A stretch of DNA of 51,085 bases, taken from the NCBI RefSeq assembly GCF_000747665.1, contig NZ_BBKT01000026.1:1-51085 (forward strand), given 5' to 3'. Under the pieces are notes generated by a model. The model had not been told where the DNA came from. It worked only from the letters and a program-made list of their open reading frames with translations, and ran no database searches. This document shows, piece after piece, positions 1-7,678 of this stretch; the stretch's first letter is position 1, and each line of letters opens with the position of its first letter. The stretch comes from Thermoanaerobacterium saccharolyticum. GTDB lineage: Bacteria > Bacillota > Thermoanaerobacteria > Thermoanaerobacterales > Thermoanaerobacteraceae. The translations under genes and the position numbers were made by a program.

Positions 1-1
1 C

Positions 2-289
2 TATTTAAAAAAGATGTCAACAGAAAAATACAGTGTACTTCAAAAGATAAGAAATGGAGTGGAGGGTATACCATCAATACTAAGACGAAAATATCATGTA
101 GATGTGATACCTGTAAGGGGATTAGTGCGCTCAAAAATCTGGTTTTCATTCAAAATAGGAGCTATAAACGCAAAAAAAGTACTAAAAATGGCAGCGGAGA
201 TGGCTGCGAGTTTGTATAAAAATATCGAAATCAAATTTATTCTTACAAAAACAGGTAAAATCCAAGCAGAGTTGTTATTAGTAGCTTAA
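2..289 (+). CDS. Transposase, C-terminal part, cut by the window edge
   Basis: The frame is open from base 2, so the ATG at 14 is probably an internal methionine and the gene continues to the left. The visible 95 or so residues contain RNGVEGIPSILRRKYHVD and RGLVRSKIWFSFKIGAINAKK. This resembles the C-terminal end of DDE-type insertion-sequence transposases, where a conserved glutamate follows an Arg-Asn-Gly block. I cannot assign the IS family from this fragment. The upstream DDE core and left end of the element are outside the window. It may be an intact IS cut by the edge or a remnant. Confidence 0.6.
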   Translation, partial: YLKKMSTEKYSVLQKIRNGVEGIPSILRRKYHVDVIPVRGLVRSKIWFSFKIGAINAKKVLKMAAEMAASLYKNIEIKFILTKTGKIQAELLLVA

Positions 290-293
290 AAAA

Positions 294-338
294 TGTCACT
301 TATGACACTCAAATCAATTTTATAATTTACTGATTTGA
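294..338. repeat. Short inverted repeats just after the transposase
   Basis: TGTCA (294-298) faces TGACA (303-307), and TCAAATCA (309-316) faces TGATTTGA (331-338). They lie just after the transposase stop and before the PAP2 gene. They could be part of the right end of the insertion element or a weak hairpin. No target-site duplication can be tested because the left end is missing. Confidence 0.25.
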
Positions 339-391
339 TATTGAAGGAAGATTTCCAAACTTGTAGAATATATATATATTGAGGTGATAAA

Positions 392-1255
392 ATGCAAGCA
401 GCTATTATAAAGGATATTCAGCTTTTAGCAAATCCAATTTTAGATTATTTTTTTATCGGTATAACGATGATGGGAAGCTCATTCTTTTATTTTTTAGCAT
501 TGCCTCTATTTTATTGGTGCATTGATAAAAGATTTGGACTTAAATTAGGATTAGTGCTTTTGTCATCTATATACGTCAATACAGTAATAAAAAACGTGAC
601 GATGGTTCAAAGACCAATTGGATACCCTGGCATCAGATCGATTTTTACACAATCCGCTGGTGGTTATTCATTTCCCAGTGGCCACGCACAAGGCACAACT
701 ACGTTTTGGGGCACAATGATGTTTAAATATAATAAAAAAATCACAAAAATTTTAGGCGTAACTGCAATAATATTAGTCTCTCTTTCCAGGTTGTACCTCG
801 GCGTTCATTGGCCTGTCGATATAGTTGGTGGAATTTTAATCGCTTTATTAGTGATAATAGTCGCAGAGCTTGTAGACAGCATAATAGTAGAAAGTAAGTA
901 CGACACGAAGCTTGTATACAAAATAATTTTTTCAATAATTGTGCCTATAGGATTGATAATCTTGTTTCCATATAATGAAAATTTCGAATACATGGCATTG
1001 GCATCTGGCACAACTATAGGATATTTCATTGACGAACATTACTTTAAATTCACCGTAAATAACACTATTAAAGTTCAAATAGCAAAATTGATCATTGGTT
1101 TATCAATTTTTATAGTGATATTAATTACTTTAAAATATTTGCTGCCGTATACAGAAATTTTCAATTCATTTAGATATTTTATTTCAGGACTATGGATTTC
1201 AATTGGCGCGCCATTTTTATTTAATAGGCTTAAGCTTAACAAAAAGACTTTATAA
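392..1255 (+). CDS. PAP2-family membrane phosphatase
   Basis: This 287-residue integral membrane protein belongs to the PAP2/phosphatidic acid phosphatase superfamily. Such enzymes remove phosphate from lipid phosphates, for example phosphatidic acid or undecaprenyl pyrophosphate. All three signature motifs are visible: K-x6-R-P (KNVTMVQRP), PSGH (YSFPSGHAQ) and S-R-x5-H-x3-D (SRLYLGVHWPVD). The catalytic histidine pair and arginines are therefore intact. Several hydrophobic segments surround the motifs and the C-terminus ends in a further membrane segment. GAGGTGATAAA directly precedes the ATG. The gene stands alone and converges on the NADH oxidoreductase gene, with a shared terminator between them. 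The true substrate cannot be told from sequence. Confidence 0.88.
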   Translation: MQAAIIKDIQLLANPILDYFFIGITMMGSSFFYFLALPLFYWCIDKRFGLKLGLVLLSSIYVNTVIKNVTMVQRPIGYPGIRSIFTQSAGGYSFPSGHAQGTTTFWGTMMFKYNKKITKILGVTAIILVSLSRLYLGVHWPVDIVGGILIALLVIIVAELVDSIIVESKYDTKLVYKIIFSIIVPIGLIILFPYNENFEYMALASGTTIGYFIDEHYFKFTVNNTIKVQIAKLIIGLSIFIVILITLKYLLPYTEIFNSFRYFISGLWISIGAPFLFNRLKLNKKTL

Positions 1256-1284
1256 TACTTGGATTCCCAAGTATTATATTTTTT
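1251..1284. terminator. Terminator between the PAP2 gene and the NROR-like gene
   Basis: A perfect 12-bp stem, TATAATACTTGG (1251-1262) with CCAAGTATTATA (1267-1278), has a 4-nt loop and is followed by T6. It overlaps the stop codon of the PAP2 gene and the end of the convergent gene. It should end plus-strand transcription and may also work for the minus strand. Confidence 0.85.
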
Positions 1285-2464
1285 CTAATATCTCCTTGGC
1301 ATCTTTCGATGAAGTTAAAAGTTCTTTTAAATCAAGTCCAGAATCAATGACTTTCTTTACTTTTGTAGAATTAGTTATATCGCCTATGAGAATAGCTCCT
1401 ATCAATTTATTTTCTTTCGCAAATAATTTATAATAAATATCTCCATTTTTATATCTGTAAGTTACTGCACCATCATCGAAAATATCGCCTGATGAAAAAA
1501 CATCTACACCAGTTATCTTCAATGTGCTTGACGGAAGGACTTCCTTGTACACTGTCTTAATACCAACGGCGTTTAAACCTGCTGTTTTGCCTTGTGCTAA
1601 TGCGACAGTCCAAAGCCCATATATTTTCCCATTATACTCAGCAACATCACCTGCCGCGTATATATTGTCAATATTTGTTTTCATGAAATCGTCAACCAAA
1701 ATCCCTTTATTGACTTTTATGCTTGTATTACTAACCACGTCCAAATTAGGCCTTACACCTGCCGAAAATATTACAAAATCAGCATTAACTTTATTTCCAT
1801 TTTTAAGCACAACGCTATCTATAGGATCACCAGTTATCTCTTCTACTTCTGCACCAAGCACAAGGTTTATGCCGCTATCTTTAATAATCTTCTCGATAAT
1901 CATTGAACCTTCTTCATCAGACTGTTTAGGCAGTAATCTCGGAAAAAATTCTATAACCGTCATGTCATAACCAGCTTGTCTTAATGACCATGCTGCTTCA
2001 AGTCCTAACAATCCTCCCCCAACTACTATGCCTTTTCTCTTACCATTTATATAATCATTTAATTTTTCTACATCATCAAGGCTTCTTACAGCATAAACAC
2101 CTTTTTTATTGTTTCCTTTAACGGGAGGAACAAAACTATGACTTCCAGATGCGACTATGAGAACATCGTATTCTAAAATGCTGCCATCATCCAGTTTTAC
2201 AATTTTTTTATCTGTATCCACCGATAACACATTTCTCTTTAGCAAAACATCTATATTGTTATCTTCATACCACTGCTGTGGTTTTACATATAATTTTTCT
2301 AAATCAAATTGCTGCCCAAGTAAATGTGACAATTTCACCCTAAAGTATGTGTTGTATTTTTCCCTTGAAATCATCATAATCTTTGATTGACTATCGTTCT
2401 TTCTGATATTTTCAGCAGCTTGAAGTGCAGCAATCCCGTTTCCTATTATTATGAAATTCATCAT
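1274..2464 (-). CDS. NAD(P)H/FAD oxidoreductase, NADH:rubredoxin-reductase-like
   Basis: This 396-residue flavoprotein is a pyridine-nucleotide-disulfide oxidoreductase of the NROR/nitrite-reductase-large-subunit type. The N-terminal FAD-binding Rossmann motif is IIIGNGIAALQAAENI. The central NAD(P)H-binding motif is GIVVGGGLLGLEAAWSL. The second FAD motif, IYAAGDVAEY, lies near residue 270. I place the start at the ATG at 2464 because GGAAAGGA stands 6 nt upstream of it; the longer frame to 2521 adds a tail with no Shine-Dalgarno. The gene follows the flavodiiron gene with a gap of about 75 bp. In clostridia NROR passes electrons from NADH through rubredoxin to such flavodiiron proteins, so it is probably the reductase of an oxygen-detoxifying chain. 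No rubredoxin gene is visible here. Confidence 0.82.
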   Translation of the reverse strand: MMNFIIIGNGIAALQAAENIRKNDSQSKIMMISREKYNTYFRVKLSHLLGQQFDLEKLYVKPQQWYEDNNIDVLLKRNVLSVDTDKKIVKLDDGSILEYDVLIVASGSHSFVPPVKGNNKKGVYAVRSLDDVEKLNDYINGKRKGIVVGGGLLGLEAAWSLRQAGYDMTVIEFFPRLLPKQSDEEGSMIIEKIIKDSGINLVLGAEVEEITGDPIDSVVLKNGNKVNADFVIFSAGVRPNLDVVSNTSIKVNKGILVDDFMKTNIDNIYAAGDVAEYNGKIYGLWTVALAQGKTAGLNAVGIKTVYKEVLPSSTLKITGVDVFSSGDIFDDGAVTYRYKNGDIYYKLFAKENKLIGAILIGDITNSTKVKKVIDSGLDLKELLTSSKDAKEILEKI

Positions 2465-2539
2465 TGTCAGTCCTTTCCAAATTTTATATGTAAAAATTTT
2501 AATTTGTGTTATATGCAGCACGCATATAACACTTTTATG

Positions 2540-3727
2540 TTATACAAGTGATGACGCAAATATTCTTCCAAAATCCCTGCACTTTTCAATATCATCATCA
2601 CTTGGAATAAAATTAATTTTAAGACCCGGCTCAACTAAATTAAGTTTAAGACCTTTTAGCCTTTCTTCCATCAATGGTATTGCCTCGCCACTCCATCCAT
2701 AAGAGCCAAAAACTGCAGCAGGCTTATTTTTATTCTTTATTGGATTTATTTTATCTATAACATTCCATATAGGTTCAACAGCATCACCAGTAATTGTAGG
2801 GGAACCAAACAAAAGTCCATCTGCTTTTTCCATCTTATCTCTCACAACACCTAAATCAACAGCTTTTGCGTTGTATATTTCAACATCTATCACTCCAGAA
2901 TCTTTTATGCCTTTGCCAATCTCCTCAGCCATTTTTCTCGTGTTTCCGTATGCAGAAACATAGTATATAAGCACTTTCTTTCTGTTGGCCACATCTTCTA
3001 TGCTCCACTTCCTGTAATCCCGCAAGTATTTATCAATATTTTCCCTAAGCACAGGGCCATGTCCTACCGCTACAACATCAATAGGAATATCCTTAATTTT
3101 TTCCAATGCCTCCAAAACCTTTGGCTTAAATGGGCTTATGATGGAGTCAAAGTAAAGCTTGTATGCTTCTTCAAAATCATCTTCAAGGTCGTTAAAAAGA
3201 TGTTTAGGTGTATAATGGCAGCCAAAAGCATCACACGTAAATAAAATCTTTTCTTCCTCTAAATATGTGAACATCGTATCCGGCCAATGAAGAAACGGCG
3301 CCATGATGAATTTTAACGTCTTACCGCCTAAATCGATAGAGTCCCCATCATTTACGATCCTAAATTTAAAATCGCGATTTATCTGTCCTTTCAAAAAAGT
3401 TATAGCTGTTCTGCTGCCGATAACCTCTGCGTTTGTAGCCTCTCTAAGAAGTTTCGGCAATGCACCAGAATGATCAGGTTCTGTATGATCTACAATGATG
3501 TAATTAATGTCCTTTAAGTTTGCAATGCTTTTTATCTTATCGACGTACTCATCGTAAAACGGCTCTTTTACCGTTTCAATCAATGCAACTTTCTCTTTTC
3601 CTTTTACAATATATGAATTGTAAGATGTTCCCCATGGCGTCCTCCATACTATATCAAAATACTCAAGATCAGGATCTAAAACGCCTACCCAATAAACGTC
3701 ATTTTTTATTTTTACAACTTTATCCAT
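2540..3727 (-). CDS. fprA: Flavodiiron protein (A-type flavoprotein)
   Basis: This 395-residue protein has the two classic modules. The N-terminal metallo-beta-lactamase-like domain carries the di-iron ligands: the H-x-E-x-D-H motif is HTEPDH at residues 81-86, and HWPDTMF and CDAFGCH follow. The C-terminal flavodoxin domain begins near residue 250 with the FMN phosphate loop YYVSAYGNTRKMAEEIG. Flavodiiron proteins reduce O2 to water or NO to N2O in the cytoplasm of anaerobes. AGAGGTGAT precedes the ATG. The gene leads a likely two-gene operon with the NADH:rubredoxin-reductase-like gene. A PerR-like box lies upstream. Confidence 0.92.
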   Translation of the reverse strand: MDKVVKIKNDVYWVGVLDPDLEYFDIVWRTPWGTSYNSYIVKGKEKVALIETVKEPFYDEYVDKIKSIANLKDINYIIVDHTEPDHSGALPKLLREATNAEVIGSRTAITFLKGQINRDFKFRIVNDGDSIDLGGKTLKFIMAPFLHWPDTMFTYLEEEKILFTCDAFGCHYTPKHLFNDLEDDFEEAYKLYFDSIISPFKPKVLEALEKIKDIPIDVVAVGHGPVLRENIDKYLRDYRKWSIEDVANRKKVLIYYVSAYGNTRKMAEEIGKGIKDSGVIDVEIYNAKAVDLGVVRDKMEKADGLLFGSPTITGDAVEPIWNVIDKINPIKNKNKPAAVFGSYGWSGEAIPLMEERLKGLKLNLVEPGLKINFIPSDDDIEKCRDFGRIFASSLV

Positions 3728-3742
3728 AATATCACCTCTTTT

Positions 3743-3757
3743 GGATAATAATTGTCA
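3743..3757 (-). promoter_or_regulatory. Possible PerR-type operator upstream of fprA
   Basis: On the minus strand the sequence TGACAATTATTATCC matches the PerR consensus TTATAATnATTATAA at 10 of 14 fixed positions by my alignment. It sits between the predicted transcription start and the Shine-Dalgarno site of fprA. PerR control of flavodiiron and NROR genes is known in clostridia. The right half is good and the left half is weak, so this is only a candidate. Confidence 0.35.
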
Positions 3758-3787
3758 ACTAATATTTATTATATTTCTTTTAATTTA

Positions 3788-3815
3788 ATTATACCACTTG
3801 CTGCCAATATTGCAA
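3788..3815 (-). promoter_or_regulatory. Likely sigma-A promoter of the fprA operon
   Basis: Minus strand: TTGCAA (3815-3810), 16-bp spacer, TATAAT (3793-3788). Transcription would start near 3781, about 54 bases upstream of the fprA start codon. Confidence 0.55.
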
Positions 3816-3900
3816 TAGTTAAAAATAATTTTTCAAAATTTAAAATACAATATACCGCTAAAAAAATAAAACCTCAAAAGAGGTTTCCATTGAATATGAT

Positions 3901-4377
3901 TTACATCGACTTTGTGTGTTTATCAGCTACTTTGCTTGCTCCATAAGAATCGGGTTTTACCTGTGCATCAAAGCCACAGCCAGTAACCATACCTACTACT
4001 TCTTTTATTATATCTTTCGTCATGCCGTTCTCACCAACGTCAAGGTGTATTTCTATATTAAAATCTTTCTTACCCATTTTTTCAAATTTTGATGACAATA
4101 TATTTGCAAGCTCTATGCTGTAATTAGCTTCCATAAAAATCCTTTGCCTAAGAGATGGAATTTTTTTATGTTGAAACTTCCTGTAATAATACCTTGCACC
4201 TTTCCCTTCGCGATATATGATTACTGCAGAAACAAAGCATATGACTTTGCCAGGCTGTGAATCAGTCCCTATCATAAGCTTGTACTTGGAATTTTTATCA
4301 CTTTTTATAAACTCTACAATATCATTAAACATCTTATCAATATCCAAAACGCCTTTTGTCGGATTTACAAAATTCAA
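3901..4377 (-). CDS. ykuK: YkuK/DUF458 family, RNase H-like fold protein
   Basis: This 158-residue protein matches the DUF458/YkuK family known from Bacillus and clostridia, which is predicted to have an RNase H-like fold. Acidic residues at conserved places are visible: MIGTDSQ near residue 38, HLDVGENG near residue 112, and C-terminal DSYGASKVADKHTK. The cellular role is not settled; in sporulating Firmicutes it is often linked to stress or sporulation. I accept the TTG start at 4377 because AAAGGAG lies about 10 nt upstream and no ATG in this frame fits. It is a single gene between fprA and amj on the same strand. Confidence 0.75.
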   Translation of the reverse strand: MNFVNPTKGVLDIDKMFNDIVEFIKSDKNSKYKLMIGTDSQPGKVICFVSAVIIYREGKGARYYYRKFQHKKIPSLRQRIFMEANYSIELANILSSKFEKMGKKDFNIEIHLDVGENGMTKDIIKEVVGMVTGCGFDAQVKPDSYGASKVADKHTKSM

Positions 4378-4460
4378 GGCTATCCATCTCCTTTGATCCT
4401 CATAAGAATCTTTTTTATTATATTATACACTATTTTTGTTTCTTCTGTGTTAAATTTTCA

Positions 4461-5270
4461 TTAAACAATTAATTTTGTGACAAATAGAATCAAATGAGAT
4501 GCTGGTACAAATACTATTTGCGCCAATAACGTACCTATTATTTTCCCGAATACTAATAATACCACCATTGTATTTACATCTTGCTGTGTCCTTTTTCCTG
4601 CCAGTGCTTGATCCGTAATAAGCGCTGCAACAGGATCAACTATAACGGTCAATAGGATTGTGGCAAAGCCATTGACTATTCCTGAAAGCAAACTTGCAGT
4701 TGTTCTGAATTCTGGCAATAATGCGCCTGCATACAAAGACGATATAATGCCTGTTGTGTATATGGAAGTGATTATCACATTGTAAACCAAAAAGCTTTTA
4801 GGTATTTTTGTCTCTTTAACGCCTTTTAACATGCTAAACTTAGGCAAAACTATCTTCGTTCTTATTTTCTTTATATTACTCCACTTTAAAGACATTAGTA
4901 TAAGTTTCGGTACAGAACCAGCTTTCTCCATGCCATTTATGGCAGATGAAAATACTGAAACAAATGTAGGCATTAACGGTGCACCTATGACAGCCCCTAA
5001 TGTAGCTGACAACAAGACAAATCTCATATCGATGCTTAACGCTGAAACCATTTTGTATTTTATGGATATATCAACAAGACTTCCTAAAAACGGCCCTTGA
5101 ATCATGTTTGACAGTCTGGAAATTACAGCCATTATATTAAACAATGACAGTGATACTGCCAGTTTCCTGGTCCTTACACCGGATGGCCTTATGGAATATG
5201 ATAATGTATCGATCAAATTTATTATCATTGTGAAAAAGCAAACAATTAATAGCCTCTTTACATCTACCAT
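4461..5270 (-). CDS. amj: Lipid II flippase Amj (DUF2837 family)
   Basis: This hydrophobic protein of 269 residues matches the Amj (YdaH) family, the alternate lipid II flippase that can replace MurJ in Bacillus. Recognisable blocks are the N-terminal INLIDTLSYSIRPSGVRTRK, then LAVSLSLFNIMAVISRLSNM, and DPVAALITDQALAGKR near the C-terminus. Six or so membrane segments are visible. It would move peptidoglycan precursor across the membrane. The GTG at 5276 is too close to the Shine-Dalgarno site, so the ATG at 5270 (AGGATG about 8 nt upstream) is preferred. In Bacillus amj is induced when MurJ fails; I see no equivalent control site here. Confidence 0.85.
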   Translation of the reverse strand: MVDVKRLLIVCFFTMIINLIDTLSYSIRPSGVRTRKLAVSLSLFNIMAVISRLSNMIQGPFLGSLVDISIKYKMVSALSIDMRFVLLSATLGAVIGAPLMPTFVSVFSSAINGMEKAGSVPKLILMSLKWSNIKKIRTKIVLPKFSMLKGVKETKIPKSFLVYNVIITSIYTTGIISSLYAGALLPEFRTTASLLSGIVNGFATILLTVIVDPVAALITDQALAGKRTQQDVNTMVVLLVFGKIIGTLLAQIVFVPASHLILFVTKLIV

Positions 5271-5387
5271 CTGCACACATCCTAAGCTAAAATATACAAG
5301 TTAAATTATAGACATATTTGACAAAAAAAGCAATACATGACCATGATTCTGAAAATGACACTTCGTTTCGTTTTTACGCAAAAACTG

Positions 5388-5396
5388 TGTTATAAT
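5388..5396 (+). promoter_or_regulatory. Extended -10 promoter element of the exporter-ndk pair
   Basis: TGTTATAAT is a perfect extended -10 element (TG-n-TATAAT) 49 bases before the exporter start codon. The -35 region is poor, which is usual for extended -10 promoters. Confidence 0.5.
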
Positions 5397-5444
5397 TTTT
5401 ATGTCAAAATTACTATAAAAACTATAGGAAAGGAAAAGGCGCAT

Positions 5445-6854
5445 ATGGAAAAACTTCGCACTAATAAATGGATAATCTTATCTGCTGTACTGATAGGAAC
5501 AGTTATGGGGCCTATAGACGGCAGTGTAACAAATATAGCAATGCCACAACTAGCAAAAATTTTCCACACAGATATTACTACTACTAGCTGGATTTCGATG
5601 ACATACTTGCTGATGCTTTCAAGCCTAATGCTGACATTTGGCAGGCTTGGAGATATGGTAGGTTATAAAAAGCTGTATCAGTATGGTCTAATAACTTTTT
5701 CCGTTACTTCCGCCATATTAAGCATGTCAAACAATATTTACATGCTTATCATTGTAAGGGCATTTCAAGCTGTAGGTGCAGGTATGCTTATGTCAATGGC
5801 TCCAGCTATAATAACTGCCACTTTTCCTCCAAGCGAAAGAGGGAAAGCATTAGGCTTTAACGCAATGGCCGTGTCTATTGGGCTTTCGATAGGACCTACA
5901 TTAGGTGGTTTCTTGCTTACATACTTAGGTTGGAGATCGATATTTTATATAAACATACCAATAGGAATAATCGGATTTATATGGGCTCAAATAGTAGTTC
6001 CAGATAACAAAGGAGTTCCAGAAAAATTTGACCCATTTGGTGCATTATCGGCATTTATTTTTCTCACCGCACTTCTCCTATTTATATCTGAAGGCGGCAC
6101 TTGGGGTTGGACGTCTATTCCCAGCATTATATCTCTATTAACATTTATAACATTTTTTGTATCATTCATAATAATAGAATACAAAGTAGAATTTCCAATG
6201 CTCGACTTAAGCTTATTTAAAATAAGATTATTTACCTTTGGAAATCTCAGCACACTAATAAATTTTATGGCACAAAACACAATGACATTTTTGACTCCTT
6301 TTCTTTTGCAGAAAATTGGATATTCTACAGATGTATCTGGCATAATCATGACATCTTTCCCGTTGATAATGCTTGTAGTTGCACCATTAAGTGGTGTTTT
6401 ATCTGACAGATACGGCGCACAAATTCTATCTACAATCGGTGCGTTGATTACAGCTACAGCACTTTTCTCTATGTCTACACTGAACTTACACTCATCAATG
6501 GCATCGATAATGCTAAGATTAGGTATCTTCGGCATCGGCAATGGAATTTTTCAAACTCCTAATAACAGTTCCATCATGGGCAGTGTTTCAAGGAATAGAC
6601 TCGGTATCGCATCCGCCTTCTTAGCCACAATGAGAAATGCAGGAATGGTTCTCGGTATAGCTATGGGAAGTGCAATATTTACCAATAGGCAGATGTATTA
6701 CGAATCAATCAAAATAAACAGCAATAGTGCGTTTTTACTTGGATTGAGGGATGCATATATAGTAGCAGGAATATTTTCCATAATCTGTGCATTAACATCA
6801 CTTGTTAGGGATAAAATTAATAAAAAGAATAATTTAGAAAAGGATGGAATGTAA
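5445..6854 (+). CDS. MFS multidrug-type exporter, DHA2 (EmrB/QacA) family
   Basis: This 469-residue transporter has about 14 membrane segments. The N-terminal half holds the DHA2 signature DGSVTNIAMPQLAKIF in the first segment and the cytoplasmic MFS motif GRLGDMVGYKK. A further motif, GLSIGPTLGGFL, resembles the antiporter motif C. A second loop motif, GVLSDRYGAQ, lies in the C-terminal half. The family uses the proton gradient to expel drugs or other amphiphilic compounds; the substrate cannot be read here. The ATG at 5445 is chosen because AGGAAAGG lies upstream, while the longer frame to 5337 lacks a ribosome site and contains the -10 box. Its stop codon is followed at once by the ndk ATG. 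Confidence 0.88.
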   Translation: MEKLRTNKWIILSAVLIGTVMGPIDGSVTNIAMPQLAKIFHTDITTTSWISMTYLLMLSSLMLTFGRLGDMVGYKKLYQYGLITFSVTSAILSMSNNIYMLIIVRAFQAVGAGMLMSMAPAIITATFPPSERGKALGFNAMAVSIGLSIGPTLGGFLLTYLGWRSIFYINIPIGIIGFIWAQIVVPDNKGVPEKFDPFGALSAFIFLTALLLFISEGGTWGWTSIPSIISLLTFITFFVSFIIIEYKVEFPMLDLSLFKIRLFTFGNLSTLINFMAQNTMTFLTPFLLQKIGYSTDVSGIIMTSFPLIMLVVAPLSGVLSDRYGAQILSTIGALITATALFSMSTLNLHSSMASIMLRLGIFGIGNGIFQTPNNSSIMGSVSRNRLGIASAFLATMRNAGMVLGIAMGSAIFTNRQMYYESIKINSNSAFLLGLRDAYIVAGIFSIICALTSLVRDKINKKNNLEKDGM

Positions 6855-7271
6855 ATGGAAAGAACATTTGCTATGGTAAAGCCAGACGGTGTAAAGCGTG
6901 GACTTATAGGTGAGATATTAAAGAGGTACGAAAGCAAAGGACTTAATCTTGTGGCTGCAAAAGTCACATCGCCTTCTTTGGAGCTGCTTCAAAAGCACTA
7001 TGAAGAACACAAAGACAAACCTTTTTACAATGACTTAATTCGATACATGATGTCTGGCCCTGTCTTCGCCATGGTTTTAGAAGGCGATAATGCTGTTAGA
7101 ATAGTAAGACTTTTAAACGGCCCTACAAAAATTGAAGATGCTCAGCCAGGTACAATACGAGGAGATTTTTGCACAAATGCGACATTCAATATAGTGCACG
7201 GCTCTGACAGCTTAGAAAGTGCAAAAAGAGAAATACTTTTATGGTTTCCAGAATACGCGAATAAAATTTAG
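6855..7271 (+). CDS. ndk: Nucleoside diphosphate kinase
   Basis: This 138-residue enzyme has normal length for the family. It transfers the gamma phosphate of ATP to nucleoside diphosphates through a phosphohistidine. The active-site block NIVHGSDS is present, with the catalytic histidine at residue 115. MERTFAMVKPDGVKRG at the N-terminus is the family start. There is no gap to the upstream exporter gene (TAA then ATG), so translation is probably coupled. A small hairpin (AATAGAA 7290-7296 with TTCTATT 7303-7309) follows, just before the Shine-Dalgarno of the next gene. Confidence 0.97.
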   Translation: MERTFAMVKPDGVKRGLIGEILKRYESKGLNLVAAKVTSPSLELLQKHYEEHKDKPFYNDLIRYMMSGPVFAMVLEGDNAVRIVRLLNGPTKIEDAQPGTIRGDFCTNATFNIVHGSDSLESAKREILLWFPEYANKI

Positions 7272-7324
7272 GACAAGTAAATAAACTCTAATAGAAGAAA
7301 AATTCTATTGGAGGAGAATATTCA

Positions 7325-7657
7325 ATGATCAAAGTATACAGCAAAACCAACAAGTATGGAATTATATATGGAAAGATAGACGACTACAATTGGTATGCTT
7401 TAGTGCAAGCTGATGTCGTCGATTACGGAATAAATCCAAAGACATTGTCAAAAGGTGCTGGAAGGGTTTCAAGACTTTTTATATACAAAGACATTGAAAG
7501 AGATGTGTTAAATCAAAGTACAATATCAGAATCCATCATTGCAGACTACAGACATAAATGGAATTTCATAAATGACGATAAGAAAGACGTAGTAAAAAAA
7601 CTTGTGAATTATTTAGAACTTAGATATTCTTTGAAAGTTTTAAAAGAGGCGAAGTAA
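7325..7657 (+). CDS. Unknown 110-residue protein
   Basis: I do not recognise this protein. It begins MIKVYSKTNKYGIIYG after a very good GGAGGAG ribosome site. It is soluble, with no signal peptide or membrane segment. The first half looks like beta strands (GKIDDYNWYALVQADVVDYG) and the C-terminal half is a charged helix rich in Lys and Asp. It lies 53 bp after ndk on the same strand and ends inside a strong terminator, so it is the last gene of the exporter-ndk unit. The ribosome site, terminator and codon use support a real gene. No function is proposed. Confidence 0.7.
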   Translation: MIKVYSKTNKYGIIYGKIDDYNWYALVQADVVDYGINPKTLSKGAGRVSRLFIYKDIERDVLNQSTISESIIADYRHKWNFINDDKKDVVKKLVNYLELRYSLKVLKEAK

Positions 7658-7678
7658 ATTTACTTCGCCTCTTTTTTT
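7642..7678. terminator. Two-way terminator between the 110-aa gene and the Ca2+-ATPase gene
   Basis: A perfect palindrome with 17-bp arms (AAAAGAGGCGAAGTAAA and its complement, centred at 7658.5) carries A4 on one side and T7 on the other. It overlaps the 3' ends of both convergent genes, so it should end transcription in both directions. Confidence 0.92.

Noticed and set aside
1524-1970. 148-codon plus-strand frame inside the NADH oxidoreductase gene
   Set aside because: Shadow of the real gene; the NAD-binding motif lies on the minus strand here.
5987-6541. 184-codon minus-strand frame inside the MFS exporter
   Set aside because: It covers conserved MFS segments on the other strand and lacks a ribosome site.
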